Assembly: GCF_017881085.1 (NCBI RefSeq)
Contig: NZ_JADGRI010000006.1
Coordinates: 1-39,762 of the forward strand
Source: Bradyrhizobium sp.
Lineage (GTDB): Bacteria > Pseudomonadota > Alphaproteobacteria > Rhizobiales > Xanthobacteraceae
Reading direction: 5' to 3'
Length of the DNA stretch: 39,762 nt
This document shows, one piece after another, positions 8,344 to 19,272 of the stretch; within the stretch, counting starts at the first letter, position 1, and the number at the start of each line of letters is the position of its first letter. Below the pieces are notes generated by a model. The model did no database searches, was not told where the DNA came from, and saw only the letters and a program-made list of their open reading frames with translations. A program made the position numbers and the translations under genes.

Positions 8344-8829
8344 GTGTCTACAGTCAAATTGACGGTAAACGGTAAGGCGGTCTCGGCCGAGGTCGAGGAC
8401 CGGACCCTTCTTGTCCACCTCCTGCGCGAACATCTGAACCTGACCGGCACCCATGTCGGCTGCGATACCAGCCAGTGCGGCGCCTGCGTGGTCCATATCG
8501 ACGGCAAGGCGGTCAAATCCTGCACCGTGCTGGCCGGACAGGCCGCCGGCTCCAGCGTCACCACCATCGAGGGCATCTCGAAGGGCGACGAGCTGCATCC
8601 GATGCAGGCCGCGTTCCGCGACAATCACGGACTGCAATGCGGCTATTGCACGCCGGGCATGATCATGTCGGCGATCGACATCGTCAACCGCTATGGCGGC
8701 AAGCTCGATGAAGACACCGTCCGCCATGAGCTGGAAGGCAACATCTGCCGCTGCACCGGGTACCACAACATCGTCAAATCGGTGCTCGACGCCGCCGGCC
8801 GCATGAAGGTCGCGCAGGCCGCGGAATAA
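8344..8829 (+). CDS. coxS: Molybdenum hydroxylase small subunit, two [2Fe-2S] clusters (CoxS-like)
   Basis: 161-residue electron-transfer subunit of a xanthine-oxidase-family molybdenum hydroxylase. The N-terminal plant-ferredoxin-like cluster is bound by C40, C45, C48 and C60, and the C-terminal helical-domain cluster by C99, C102, C135 and C137 (CGYCTPGM and CRCTGY motifs). It passes electrons from the molybdenum centre in the large subunit to FAD in the medium subunit. GTG start with GGGAGG 8 bases upstream. First of three genes in the order S-L-M, the order of form II clusters (form I CO dehydrogenases are M-S-L). The name is by family; substrate is unproven. Confidence 0.93.
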   Translation: MSTVKLTVNGKAVSAEVEDRTLLVHLLREHLNLTGTHVGCDTSQCGACVVHIDGKAVKSCTVLAGQAAGSSVTTIEGISKGDELHPMQAAFRDNHGLQCGYCTPGMIMSAIDIVNRYGGKLDEDTVRHELEGNICRCTGYHNIVKSVLDAAGRMKVAQAAE

Positions 8830-8930
8830 CCCTGATCCGCAGGGGTCAGGATTTTCAAATTTCAGAAACCGGCTGCGACCCGCGCTTTTCAGATTCTTCG
8901 CGCAGGTAGTGCGGTCCGACAGGGAGAGAT

Positions 8931-11273
<2,343 letters not shown>

Positions 11274-11287
11274 GAGGGAAACCAGTC

Positions 11288-12088
11288 ATGTATGAGACCA
11301 TTTACCATCGCCCTTCTTCCGTCGACGAAGCCGCGGCGCTCTTTGCAAAAGGCTCGGAGGCAAAATATCTCTCCGGCGGCCACACCCTGATCCCGGTCAT
11401 GAAGCAGCGGCTGGCCTCGCCATCCGACGTGATCGACCTTGGCAAGATCAAGGAACTGATCGGCATCGACGTCTCCGTCGACGCGGTGACGATCAAGGCG
11501 GCGACGACGCATTACGACGTGGCTATGAACGGACCGGCGCAAAAGGCGATTCCCGCGCTCGCCCATCTCGCCTCGCTGATCGGCGATCCGGCCGTCCGCC
11601 ACCGCGGCACCATCGGCGGCTCGATCGCCAACAACGACCCGGCGGCGGACTATCCGTCGGCGGTGCTCGCGCTCGGCGCGACCGTGAAGACCAACAAACG
11701 CTCGATATCGGCGGATGATTTCTTCAAAGGCCTGTTCACGACCGCGCTGGCCGACGGCGAGATCATCACCCAGGTGTCGTTCCCGATTCCGGCCAAGGCG
11801 GGGTATTCCAAATTTCCCCACCCGGCGTCGCGCTTCGCCTTGACCGGCGTGTTCGTCGTGAAGACCAAATCGGGCGACGTCCGCGTCGCCGCCACCGGCG
11901 CGTCGCAGAGCGGCGTGATGCGGGTGCCGGCCATCGAGGCGGCGCTGAAGGCCAACTGGTCGGCAGGCGCGCTCGACAGCGTCAAGATTTCCGCCGACGG
12001 TTTGATGAGCGATCTTCATGGCTCGTCGGACTATCGCGCCAACCTGATCAAGGTGATGGCGCAACGCGCGGTCACAGCCGCCGGCTGA
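11288..12088 (+). CDS. coxM: Molybdenum hydroxylase FAD subunit (CoxM-like)
   Basis: 266-residue flavoprotein subunit of the same hydroxylase. The FAD-binding motifs are SGGHTL (29-34) and TIGGSIANNDPAADYP (108-123), followed by the CO_deh_flav_C domain. It accepts electrons from CoxS and passes them to a quinone or other acceptor. I use ATG 11288, with GAGAGGGA upstream overlapping the coxL stop; the frame stays open to 11252 inside coxL. Tight spacing indicates co-translation with coxL. No maturation genes (coxD/E/F/G) are present in the window, so the enzyme must be matured by proteins encoded elsewhere. Confidence 0.93.
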   Translation: MYETIYHRPSSVDEAAALFAKGSEAKYLSGGHTLIPVMKQRLASPSDVIDLGKIKELIGIDVSVDAVTIKAATTHYDVAMNGPAQKAIPALAHLASLIGDPAVRHRGTIGGSIANNDPAADYPSAVLALGATVKTNKRSISADDFFKGLFTTALADGEIITQVSFPIPAKAGYSKFPHPASRFALTGVFVVKTKSGDVRVAATGASQSGVMRVPAIEAALKANWSAGALDSVKISADGLMSDLHGSSDYRANLIKVMAQRAVTAAG

Positions 12089-12115
12089 CCACGTATTTCA
12101 CTTCAAACCAACGGT

Positions 12116-12139
12116 GCGGCGCGCAGCAATGCGCGCCGC
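12116..12139 (+). terminator. Hairpin after coxM
   Basis: GCGGCGCGC-AGCAAT-GCGCGCCGC: a perfect 9-bp GC stem with a 6-nt loop, 28 bp after the coxM stop. No run of T follows, so intrinsic termination is uncertain; it could instead protect the 3' end of the coxSLM message. Confidence 0.45.
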
Positions 12140-12202
12140 TCTGCATTTAGCCGGCGTCAGCGCCAAAAGATGCTTGCAAGGCAGGTCGCAAGGCGAGACA
12201 AT

Positions 12203-12218
12203 TTAGCTAATCAGCTAA
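12203..12218. promoter_or_regulatory. AT-rich palindrome, candidate operator
   Basis: TTAGCT-AATC-AGCTAA, perfect 6-bp arms, in a markedly AT-rich patch about 80-95 bp before the flavin monooxygenase gene. Palindromes of this size and composition are typical of MarR- or GntR-type operators; no regulator gene is adjacent. Confidence 0.35.
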
Positions 12219-12229
12219 TTAAAAAATAC

Positions 12230-12278
12230 GTGCACGATCCGGAAAAGTGGCCGCCGGTTTTCCGAAAAGATCATGCAC
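12230..12278. repeat. Short palindromic interspersed element
   Basis: GTGCACGATCCGGAAAA at one end and the near-complement TTTTCCGAAAAGATCATGCAC at the other, around GTGGCCGCCGG. I recognise this unit as recurring between genes in Bradyrhizobium and relatives. It ends 22 bp before the ATG of the next gene, so it lies in its 5' leader or promoter. Confidence 0.55.
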
Positions 12279-12299
12279 AAACAATAGGGTGGAGCGCCC

Positions 12300-13616
12300 A
12301 TGAAATTCGGCATTTTCTACGAGCATCAGCTACCGCGCCCGTGGAACGAGGGTGACGAGCACAGGCTGTTTCAGGAGGCGCTCGACCAGGTCGAACTCGC
12401 CGACAAACTCGGCATCGACTACGCCTGGGAGGTCGAGCATCATTTCCTCGAGGAATATTCGCACTCCTCGGCGCCGGAGATCTTCCTCGCGGCCTGCTCG
12501 CAGCGCACCAGGAAAATCCGTCTCGGTCACGGCATCTGCCTGATGCCCCCGAAATACAACCACCCGGCGCGCGTCGCCGAGCGCATCGCCACGCTCGATC
12601 TCGTCTCCAACGGCCGTGTCGAATTCGGCACCGGCGAGAGCGCGTCGCTGATGGAGCTCGGCGGCTTCAATGTCGGCTTCGATCCGGTCGAGAAGCGGCG
12701 GATGTGGAAAGAGGGCGTCGAGCAATGCACCGACATGATGGTGATGGATCCCTACCCCGGCTTCAAGGGCGAGTTCTTCGAGATGCCGTGCCGCAACGTG
12801 GTGCCGAAGCCGCTGCAGAAGCCGCACCCCCCGCTGTGGGTCGCCTGCTCCAACCGCGAGACCATCAAGATGGCGGCGCGCTGCGGCATTGGTGCTTTGA
12901 CCTTTGCCTTCGTCGATCCCCGCGAGGCGCGGCAGTGGGTCGATGACTACTACCGCATCTTCAAGGAGGAATGCGTGCCGATCGGGCACGCGGTCAATCC
13001 CAATGTCGCGATGGTGACCGGCTTTTCCGTGCACCCGGACGAGATGGAATCGCGCCGCCGCGGCGAAGACGGCCTGAGATTTTTTCGCTACGGCCTCGCA
13101 CATCATTATATCTTCGGCGAGCACAAGCCGGGGCGTACCGATATCTGGGCCAATTTCGAAAAGGCCCGGCACGCGCTGCCGGCCGCCGGCGCCGATCACG
13201 GCATCGGCACCCCGGACCAGTTGCGCACCCATCTGCGGCACTTCGAGGAATCCGGCGTCGACCAGACCGTGTTCATCCAGCAGGGCGGCCGCAACAAGCA
13301 CGAGCACATTTGCGAGGCGATGGAGCTGTTCGCCAAGGACGTGATGCCCGAGTTTCGGGCGCGCGAAATCGAACGCGAGAAAAAGAAGCAGGAAGAGCTC
13401 GCGCCCTATATCGAGAAGGCGATGGCGCGGAAGCAGGAGACAAAGCCGATGCGCGACGACGAAATTCCGGTCTATGTCGCGCTCGGCCGCAAGATCGCCG
13501 AGGAAGGCACCGGCACCGAACGCCAGAAGCAGAACGCCAAATTGTGGGCCGAAGCCGCCAAGGTCACCTTGAGCGATCCCGAGCGCCACACGGCCAAAAC
13601 AACCGTAAAACAATAA
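12300..13616 (+). CDS. Luciferase-like (LLM class) flavin-dependent monooxygenase
   Basis: 438 residues, bacterial-luciferase-like TIM-barrel flavoprotein that would use reduced FMN or F420 and oxygen or a second substrate. Family features: MKFGIFYEHQLPRPW at the N terminus, EALDQVELADKLGIDYAWEVEHHF (helix and the His-rich active-site strand), HGICLMPPKYNHPARVAERIATLDLVSNGRVEFGTG, and the C-terminal helix. The last 90 residues are lysine- and glutamate-rich and longer than in minimal members. ATG with GGTGGAG 6 bases before it. It follows coxSLM by 211 bp with a hairpin, a palindrome and a repeat between, so it probably has its own promoter, and is followed 15 bp later by the racemase-like gene. 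Substrate unknown. Confidence 0.9.
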   Translation: MKFGIFYEHQLPRPWNEGDEHRLFQEALDQVELADKLGIDYAWEVEHHFLEEYSHSSAPEIFLAACSQRTRKIRLGHGICLMPPKYNHPARVAERIATLDLVSNGRVEFGTGESASLMELGGFNVGFDPVEKRRMWKEGVEQCTDMMVMDPYPGFKGEFFEMPCRNVVPKPLQKPHPPLWVACSNRETIKMAARCGIGALTFAFVDPREARQWVDDYYRIFKEECVPIGHAVNPNVAMVTGFSVHPDEMESRRRGEDGLRFFRYGLAHHYIFGEHKPGRTDIWANFEKARHALPAAGADHGIGTPDQLRTHLRHFEESGVDQTVFIQQGGRNKHEHICEAMELFAKDVMPEFRAREIEREKKKQEELAPYIEKAMARKQETKPMRDDEIPVYVALGRKIAEEGTGTERQKQNAKLWAEAAKVTLSDPERHTAKTTVKQ

Positions 13617-13631
13617 GAATGGATTTTTGAC

Positions 13632-14756
13632 GTGACCGATACCATGACATCTGCCGCTACCCAGGCCTCCCCACAGCGCGCCAGCGGGCCGCTGACCGGC
13701 GTTCGGATCGTCGAATTCGCCGGCATCGGACCCGGCCCGTTCGCCTGCATGATGCTGGCCGACATGGGCGCGGAGGTGGTGACGCTCGACCGCGTCGGGG
13801 CGAAGAAGAACCTGAAATCCGTGGCCGGGCGCGGACGCAAGGTCGTCGAACTCGATTTGAAGGACAAGGCCGCCATCGCGCAGGTGCTCGATCTCCTCGC
13901 CAACGCTGACGCGCTGATCGAGGGTTTCAGGCCCGGCGTGATGGAGCGGCTGGGGCTGGGGCCTGACGTGGTGCAGGCGCGCAATCCGCGCCTGGTCTAT
14001 GGCCGCATGACCGGCTGGGGCCAGGAAGGCCCGCTGGCGCAGGCGGCCGGCCATGACATCAACTATATCTCGGTCACCGGCGCACTCGCGGCGATCGGAC
14101 CGAAGGAAAGGCCGGTGCCGCCGCTCAACCTGGTCGGCGATTTCGGCGGCGGCGCGCTCTACCTCGTGGTCGGCGTGCTCGCAGCCCTGCTGGAAGCGAA
14201 GAAGTCCGGCAAGGGCCAGGTGGTCGACGCAGCGATGTGCGACGGCGCAGCCTCGCTGATGTCGATGTTCTTCGACATGACGGCGATGGGCCGCTGGACC
14301 GAAGGACGCGAACGCAATTTCCTCGACGGCGGCGCGCATTTCTACGGCGTCTATGAATGCGCCTGCGGCAACTTCATCTCGATCGGCTCGATCGAGCCGC
14401 AGTTTTACGCCCTGCTGCGGCAACTCGCCGGCTTGTCGGATTCAAGTTTCGACGCCCAGATGGATCCCAAGGCGTGGCCCGCGCTCAAGCAAAAACTGGT
14501 CGGGGTGTTCAAGACCAAGACGCGCGAGGAGTGGTGCAAGATCATGGAAGGCACCGACGTCTGCTTCGCGCCGATCCTGACCATGGCGGAAGCGCCAAAG
14601 CATCCGCACATGGCGGCGCGCAAGATTTTTGTCACCCGCCACGGCGTCACGCAACCCGCGCCGGCGCCGCGCTTCTCGCGCACCCCCTCGGCGATCCGCG
14701 AACCCGCCACGGCGGACATCGGCGAACTTACCAGCGAGTGGCAGGCGGGGAAATAA
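13632..14756 (+). CDS. Alpha-methylacyl-CoA racemase homologue (CaiB/BaiF family III CoA transferase fold)
   Basis: 374 residues. Within the CaiB/BaiF fold the sequence has the marks of alpha-methylacyl-CoA racemase: GVRIVEFAGIGPGPFACMMLADMGAEVV near the N terminus, GHDINYIS with the catalytic His (H141) and NLVGDFGGG with the catalytic Asp (D170), as in the M. tuberculosis enzyme MCR, plus DGGAHFYGVYE. It should epimerise the alpha-methyl carbon of branched acyl-CoA thioesters, so they can enter beta-oxidation, rather than move CoA between acids. GTG start at 13632; ATG 13644 is an alternative. It lies 15 bp after the monooxygenase gene and likely shares its transcript, which hints at branched or isoprenoid substrate breakdown. 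Confidence 0.87.
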   Translation: MTDTMTSAATQASPQRASGPLTGVRIVEFAGIGPGPFACMMLADMGAEVVTLDRVGAKKNLKSVAGRGRKVVELDLKDKAAIAQVLDLLANADALIEGFRPGVMERLGLGPDVVQARNPRLVYGRMTGWGQEGPLAQAAGHDINYISVTGALAAIGPKERPVPPLNLVGDFGGGALYLVVGVLAALLEAKKSGKGQVVDAAMCDGAASLMSMFFDMTAMGRWTEGRERNFLDGGAHFYGVYECACGNFISIGSIEPQFYALLRQLAGLSDSSFDAQMDPKAWPALKQKLVGVFKTKTREEWCKIMEGTDVCFAPILTMAEAPKHPHMAARKIFVTRHGVTQPAPAPRFSRTPSAIREPATADIGELTSEWQAGK

Positions 14757-14760
14757 ATCG

Positions 14761-14801
14761 GTCGTTCCGGGGCGTGCGCAGCGCGAGCCCGGAATGACGA
14801 C
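14761..14801. repeat. Degenerate palindromic repeat (CCGGAATGAC family)
   Basis: GTCGTTCCGGGGC at the left and GCCCGGAATGACGAC at the right form an inverted pair just after the racemase stop. It shares the CCGGAATGAC end with four fuller copies in this window. Confidence 0.5.
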
Positions 14802-14892
14802 CCTGGCTTGTCCGGAATCGAGGGAGATTCGGCATTCTAGCCGGCCCGCCGATTTGCGATGATGCAGCTCGCCCTGAAGCGACGAGACCGCC

Positions 14893-15204
14893 ATGGCACT
14901 GCAACTCCGGCCGAACTGCGAATATTGCGACAAGGACCTTCCGCCAGCATCAACGGAAGCGCGCATCTGCTCTTACGAATGCACCTTCTGCGCCGACTGC
15001 GTCGAGACCAAACTCCACGATGTCTGCCCCAACTGCGGCGGCGGCTTTGTCCCGCGCCCGATCCGCCCCGCAAGGGAATGGCGGCCGGGCGCATGCGTCA
15101 CCAGGCAGTCGCCGTCGGACAAGCGCGTGCACCTGAAATACAGCCTCGAGGATATCGCCGCGCACTCGGCGCGGATCAGGGATATTGCGCCGGAGCAGCG
15201 GTGA
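14893..15204 (+). CDS. DUF1272 protein, small cysteine-rich zinc-ribbon-like
   Basis: 103 residues. The first 55 hold the DUF1272 signature: LRPNCEYCDKDLPP, then ICSYECTFCADC and CPNCGGGF, giving eight cysteines (C9, C12, C26, C30, C33, C36, C45, C48) arranged as CxxC-like pairs that most likely bind two zinc ions. The C-terminal half is longer than the minimal domain and carries a PRPIRPAREWRP stretch. The function of the family is unknown. The ribosome site is weak (GAAGCGACGAG). It is isolated, convergent with fahA, and a palindromic repeat lies just beyond its stop. Confidence 0.9.
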   Translation: MALQLRPNCEYCDKDLPPASTEARICSYECTFCADCVETKLHDVCPNCGGGFVPRPIRPAREWRPGACVTRQSPSDKRVHLKYSLEDIAAHSARIRDIAPEQR

Positions 15205-15218
15205 CTTTCTCCACGTCG

Positions 15219-15283
15219 TAATTCCGGGATGGTCCGAAGGACCAGACCCGGGTTCGATGCTTCGCATCGCCCCGGAATGACGG
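15219..15283. repeat. Palindromic interspersed repeat (CCGGAATGAC family)
   Basis: ATTCCGGGATGGTCCGAAGG at the left, GATGCTTCGCATCGCC and CCGGAATGACGG at the right. The outer ends are inverted copies, with inner stems GGTCC-GAAG-GACC and GATGC-TTC-GCATC. It fills the convergent gap between the DUF1272 gene and fahA and could terminate both. Confidence 0.7.
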
Positions 15284-15284
15284 A

Positions 15285-16559
15285 TTAAGCGGCCGGCGTA
15301 ATCGTCCCCTCGACTTCGCCGAATCCAACCCGATAACCATCGCCCTGGCACCAGCCATGGAAGCTGAGCGAGTCGCCGTCTTCCAGAAACGTCCGCTTGA
15401 TGCCGCCGCCGAGTTCAAGCGGTTCGGTGCCGTTCCACGAAATTTCCAGCAGGCTGCCGCGCTGATCTTTTTCCGGACCGGAGATGGTGCCGCTCCCCAG
15501 GAGATCGCCGACATTCATGGCGCAGCCGGAGGAGGCGTGATGCACCAATTGCTGCACCGACGACCAGTACATGTATTTGAAATTGGTGCGGCAGATCCGC
15601 GAGCCCTCGTTCATCGCTGCGGCGCGCAAGGCGACGTCGAGCTGCAGGTCGTAATTGTTGGGTTGCGCCTGCTTCAGGTAAGGCAGCGGCGCGGGATCCT
15701 GCACGGGCCCATGAATCCTGAACGGCTCCAGCGCCTCGCGCGTCACCACCCACGGACTGATCGAAGTCGCAAACGCCTTGGCCTGGAACGGCCCGAGCGG
15801 GACGTATTCCCATTGCTGGATATCGCGCGCGCTCCAGTCGTTCAGCATCACAAAGCCGAAAATCATGTCTTCCGCCTGCGCTTCAGTCAGCATCTCGCCC
15901 ATCGCCGACGGCTGGCCGATCACGACGCCCATTTCCAGTTCAAAATCGAGCCGCTTGCAGGGGCCGAACGACGGCACGTCCGCGCTCGGCGGCTTTAATT
16001 GCCCGCGCGGCCGCCGCACCTTGGTGCCCGAGACCACGACAGTCGACGCGCGGCCGTTATAGCCGATCGGCATATGCAGCCAGTTCGGCTGCAGCGCATT
16101 GTCCTTGCCGCGGAACATGACACCGACATTGGTGGCGTGTTCTTTCGATGAATAAAAATCGGTGTAGCCGGCGACCGCGATCGGCAGATGCAGCTTTGCC
16201 TGCGCCATCGGCACCAGCGCGCGCGCGCGCAGCATCTTGTTGTCGCGCAGGTGCGGATTGTCATGGCGCAGCAATTCGCTGATCCGCGCGCGGGTGCGCG
16301 ACCACATCTCCGGCCCCAGCGCCATGAAGGCATTGATCGATGGTTGCGCGAACACGTCGAAGGCGGGGGCCAGATCGATCAGTCCCTCGCTTTCCAGCAC
16401 CGCGAGATCGAGCACGTAATCACCGATCGCCGCGCCGACGCTCGGTGTCGGCGAAGCCGCCGTCGAGAACACGCCATAGGGCAGATTCTGGATCGGGAAG
16501 TCGGAGGCGGGGTCGACAGGAACGAAGGAGCGAAGCGAGGGATCGTTGGGATGAGACAT
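15285..16559 (-). CDS. fahA: Fumarylacetoacetase
   Basis: 424 residues. Last step of tyrosine/homogentisate breakdown: hydrolysis of fumarylacetoacetate to fumarate and acetoacetate. It has the N-terminal SH3-like domain and the FAH beta-roll. Metal and catalytic residues are seen: D134 and H141 in YTDFYSSKEHATNVG, E207 and E209 in DFELEMGVVIG, D241 in NDWSARDIQQWEYVPLGPF, matching D126, H133, E199, E201 and D233 of the mouse enzyme. Full length. Last gene of the leftward operon; a 148-bp gap holding a palindromic repeat separates it from hmgA. Naming is secure. Confidence 0.97.
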   Translation of the reverse strand: MSHPNDPSLRSFVPVDPASDFPIQNLPYGVFSTAASPTPSVGAAIGDYVLDLAVLESEGLIDLAPAFDVFAQPSINAFMALGPEMWSRTRARISELLRHDNPHLRDNKMLRARALVPMAQAKLHLPIAVAGYTDFYSSKEHATNVGVMFRGKDNALQPNWLHMPIGYNGRASTVVVSGTKVRRPRGQLKPPSADVPSFGPCKRLDFELEMGVVIGQPSAMGEMLTEAQAEDMIFGFVMLNDWSARDIQQWEYVPLGPFQAKAFATSISPWVVTREALEPFRIHGPVQDPAPLPYLKQAQPNNYDLQLDVALRAAAMNEGSRICRTNFKYMYWSSVQQLVHHASSGCAMNVGDLLGSGTISGPEKDQRGSLLEISWNGTEPLELGGGIKRTFLEDGDSLSFHGWCQGDGYRVGFGEVEGTITPAA

Positions 16560-16595
16560 AGTTGGTCCTGCTTGTGTTCATCGCACATGTCGATC

Positions 16596-16698
16596 GTCAT
16601 TCCGGGATGGTCCGAAGGACCAGACCTCAGATGCGCAATTGCGCATCGGGGAATCTCGAGGTTCCGGGTTCATCGCTGCGCGATGCCCCGGAACGACG
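16596..16698. repeat. Palindromic interspersed repeat (CCGGAATGAC family), inside the operon
   Basis: CATTCCGGGATGGTCCGAAGG, an inner palindrome GATGCGCAATTGCGCATC, then GCGATGCCCCGGAACGACG. It sits between hmgA and fahA, so the operon message would carry a large stem here, which could set different amounts of the two enzymes. Confidence 0.7.
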
Positions 16699-16707
16699 TC
16701 AAGGAGG

Positions 16708-18054
16708 CTAGGGCCGGTTCGGGTCGAACCGCTTTTCCAGACCCTTCCAGCAATCCGCGTAATCGTCCTGCAGCATCGCGGACTTCGCCGCATGCGTGGT
16801 GATCCGCTGCGGAAAGCGCGTCTCAAACATGAAGGCCATGGTGCCGGTCAGCTTGACCGGCTTCAATTCGCTGTTGCTGGCGTGATCGAAGGCCTCGCGG
16901 TCCGGGCCGTGCGGCAGCATCATGTTGTGCAGGCTCATGCCGCCGGGAACAAAACCCTGCGGCTTGGCGTCGTAGACGCCGTAGATCAGCCCCATGAACT
17001 CCGACATGATGTTCATATGATACCATGGCGGGCGGAAGGTGTTTTCCGCTACCATCCAGCGCTCCGGAAAAATCACAAAATCGATGTTGGCGGTGCCGGC
17101 GGTTTCCGACGGCGCCGTCAGCACCGTGAAGATCGACGGATCCGGATGATCGAAACCGATCGCGCCGACCGGCGAGAAGGCGCGCAGATCGTATTTGTAG
17201 GGCGCGTAATTGCCGTGCCAGGCCACCACGTCGATCGGCGAATGCGGCAGTTTTGTCATGAACAGAGAGCCGCCCCACTTCACATATAATTCAGTCGGCG
17301 TGTCCTTGTCCTCATAGGCGGCGACGGGCGTGAGGAAATCGCGCGCGTTGGCGAGGCAATTGGCGCCGATCGGGCCGCGCTCCGGCAGCGTGAAGGCGCC
17401 GCCGTAATTCTCGCAGAGATAGCCGCGCGCCGGGCCGCCCGTGATCTCGACGCGGAATTTCACACCGCGCGGGATCACCACGATTTCGCCGGGCTCGGCG
17501 TCGATCCGCCCGAACTCGGTGATAAAGCGCAGATTGCCCTGCTGCGGCACGAACATCATCTCGCCGTCGGCATTGTAGAAATGCTGATCGACCATCGATT
17601 TGGTGATGAGATAGACATGCGCGGCCATGCCGGCTTGCGTGCCGGCGTCGCCCGCCGTGGTCATGGTCTGCACGCCCTGCAGGAACGTCATCTCGGTCTT
17701 CGGGATCGGCGCCGGGTCCCAGCGCAGCTGCTCGACCGTGATCTCCTGCTCTTGACACGGGGCAGTGCGCCACAGCCCGGCATCTATTCTCGTGAAACGT
17801 CCGGAATGTTTCACCGACGGCCGGATCCGATACAGCCATGAGCGTTCGTTGCTGCCGCGGGGCGCCGTGAACGGCGAGCCGGAAAGCTGCTCGGCATAGA
17901 GCCCGTAGGCGCAGCGTTGCGGCGAATTGCGCCCGATCGGCAGCGCACCCGGCAGCGCCTCGGTCTCGAAGCTGTTGCCGAAGCCGGACATATAGCCTGG
18001 CGTGATGTTGACGGTGCTGCGGCTGATCGCATCAGGCGCGGTATTGATATTCAT
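16708..18054 (-). CDS. hmgA: Homogentisate 1,2-dioxygenase
   Basis: 448 residues, the usual length. Non-haem iron dioxygenase that opens the ring of homogentisate to maleylacetoacetate. N-terminal [20 protein letters not shown] is diagnostic. The iron ligands are H346 and E352 in [13 protein letters not shown] and H382 in LPHGPD, with the same spacing (6 and 30) as H335, E341 and H371 of the human enzyme. Two nearby starts exist: ATG 18060 overlaps the stop of the MBL gene, but GGAGG touches it directly; ATG 18054 (MNINTAP) has GGAGG six bases upstream and is chosen. The open frame runs on far upstream through the MBL gene out of its frame; that part is not coding. Confidence 0.96.
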   Translation of the reverse strand: MNINTAPDAISRSTVNITPGYMSGFGNSFETEALPGALPIGRNSPQRCAYGLYAEQLSGSPFTAPRGSNERSWLYRIRPSVKHSGRFTRIDAGLWRTAPCQEQEITVEQLRWDPAPIPKTEMTFLQGVQTMTTAGDAGTQAGMAAHVYLITKSMVDQHFYNADGEMMFVPQQGNLRFITEFGRIDAEPGEIVVIPRGVKFRVEITGGPARGYLCENYGGAFTLPERGPIGANCLANARDFLTPVAAYEDKDTPTELYVKWGGSLFMTKLPHSPIDVVAWHGNYAPYKYDLRAFSPVGAIGFDHPDPSIFTVLTAPSETAGTANIDFVIFPERWMVAENTFRPPWYHMNIMSEFMGLIYGVYDAKPQGFVPGGMSLHNMMLPHGPDREAFDHASNSELKPVKLTGTMAFMFETRFPQRITTHAAKSAMLQDDYADCWKGLEKRFDPNRP

Positions 18055-18056
18055 GG

Positions 18057-19010
18057 TCATCCTCCTTGCAGGGCAGCCCACATTTGAAGGTCGCGTTCGG
18101 CGGTCCAGATCACGGGGTCGTCGATTCCCGAAGCCTCGTCGAACGCCCGCGAGACGTTGAACGGCAGGCAGTGTTCGTAAATCGCAAAACTCGAGAACTT
18201 CGGGTCCATCACCGCGCGGGCCGCCGCCATCGTCTCCTTGAGACTGCGGCCCTTGGCGACCGCGGCCTCCGCCGCGCCGTAGAGCGTGGTGACGAAATCG
18301 CGCGTCATCGCGATCGCATCGCGGCCTGTGGAAAGGCCCTTCAGCGCATCGCCCCGGCCCGGGGCGATAGCCTTGGGATTGAAGGCGCGGATTTCGCTCA
18401 ACGTCGCCGGCCATTCGCGCAAATACGCATCGCCGCAATAGCAGGCCGAATGGTATTCGATCAGGTCGCCGGAAAACATCACTTCCGCGTCGGGCACCCA
18501 GGCCACGATATCGCCGGACGTATGTCCGGCGCCGAGCTGCATCAGGCGCACTTCGCGCTTGCCCAGATAGATCGACATCTCGCCTTCGAACGCCAGCGTC
18601 GGCCAGGTCAAACCGGGAATGCTCTGCGCATCCTGGAACAGCCGCGGAAAGCGGCCGTATTCGGAATCCCAGTCCTGCTGGCCGCGCTCCTCGATCAGCC
18701 GGTAGGTTTCCTGCGAGGCGACGATACCTTGCGCCTTGTAGGCCGAGGCCCCGAGCACGCGCACCGCGTGGTAATGCGACAGCACCACATATTTGATCGG
18801 CTTGTCGGTGACGGTGCGCACCCGCTCGATCACCTTGTTGGCCATCGCCGGCGTCGCCTGCGCGTCGAACACGATGCAACCGTCGTCGCCGACGATGACA
18901 GCCGAATTGGGATCGCCCTCGGCGGTGAAGGCATAGAGATCGGTGCCGATCTCGGAGAAGGTAATTTTCTTCTCCGCCATGTCGGTCGTCGATGCGAAAC
19001 CTTTTGCCAT
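18057..19010 (-). CDS. MBL-fold protein of the homogentisate cluster with altered metal site
   Basis: 317 residues with a metallo-beta-lactamase fold: N-terminal strands with [17 protein letters not shown], then [12 protein letters not shown] in place of the canonical HxHxDH. H79 and H81 are kept, but the Asp and second His are V83 and R84. H163 (GHTSGD) and D182 (SGD) are kept; the usual late PGHG is PGRG (R219). So a three-His first metal site can form, while the second zinc site is lost. Family members with this [10 protein letters not shown] motif occur next to hmgA in related bacteria, as far as I recall, so this is probably a conserved variant, not decay. The stop overlaps the first ATG of hmgA (ATGA), implying coupled translation. 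Role in the pathway is unknown; a thioesterase or lactonase-like hydrolysis is conceivable. Confidence 0.88.
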   Translation of the reverse strand: MAKGFASTTDMAEKKITFSEIGTDLYAFTAEGDPNSAVIVGDDGCIVFDAQATPAMANKVIERVRTVTDKPIKYVVLSHYHAVRVLGASAYKAQGIVASQETYRLIEERGQQDWDSEYGRFPRLFQDAQSIPGLTWPTLAFEGEMSIYLGKREVRLMQLGAGHTSGDIVAWVPDAEVMFSGDLIEYHSACYCGDAYLREWPATLSEIRAFNPKAIAPGRGDALKGLSTGRDAIAMTRDFVTTLYGAAEAAVAKGRSLKETMAAARAVMDPKFSSFAIYEHCLPFNVSRAFDEASGIDDPVIWTAERDLQMWAALQGG

Positions 19011-19030
19011 TAATTCCAGTCCTCTTGCGC

Positions 19031-19264
19031 CTATTGCTGCTGCTGTTGTTGTTGTTGTTGCTGGATTGCGTCCAGCATCCGCCGCTTCGCCAGCGCGATC
19101 GCCTCGCCCAGCACGTCGATATCGCCGATATGATTGGCAAGGATCAGCACCAGCGCCGCGTCCAGATCGGCGCTCTCGCCGTCGCTCAAGCCACGATGCG
19201 CCTCGACGATCGCACGAAACGCATCGTCGGGCCTGGCGAAATTCGAGCTGGTGGACAATGCCAT
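19031..19264 (-). CDS. DUF2783 small protein with C-terminal poly-Gln, probable MhaB-like partner of the flavoprotein
   Basis: 77 residues. The DUF2783 core is [49 protein letters not shown], all helix, followed by DAI and ten glutamines to the stop. DUF2783 genes commonly follow an aromatic-ring flavoprotein hydroxylase. Pseudomonas putida 3-hydroxyphenylacetate 6-hydroxylase is a two-part enzyme, flavoprotein MhaA plus a small coupling protein MhaB of similar size; by size and position I infer this is the equivalent small subunit. The start is ATG 19264, with TGAGG upstream, 8 bp after the flavoprotein stop. The poly-Gln codons (CAG and CAA) form a trinucleotide repeat, so tail length may vary between strains. 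Confidence 0.85.
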   Translation of the reverse strand: MALSTSSNFARPDDAFRAIVEAHRGLSDGESADLDAALVLILANHIGDIDVLGEAIALAKRRMLDAIQQQQQQQQQQ

Positions 19265-19272
19265 CTTGAGCC

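Noticed and set aside
12330..14423. Roughly 700-codon minus-strand frame opposite the monooxygenase and racemase genes
   Set aside because: Spans two genuine plus-strand genes and the gap between them, with no recognisable domain; GC-driven shadow.
18061..19140. Long N-terminal extension of the hmgA reading frame (about 360 codons)
   Set aside because: It runs through the MBL gene and the DUF2783 gene out of frame, and begins inside the poly-Gln gene; HmgA is complete without it and has its own ribosome site.
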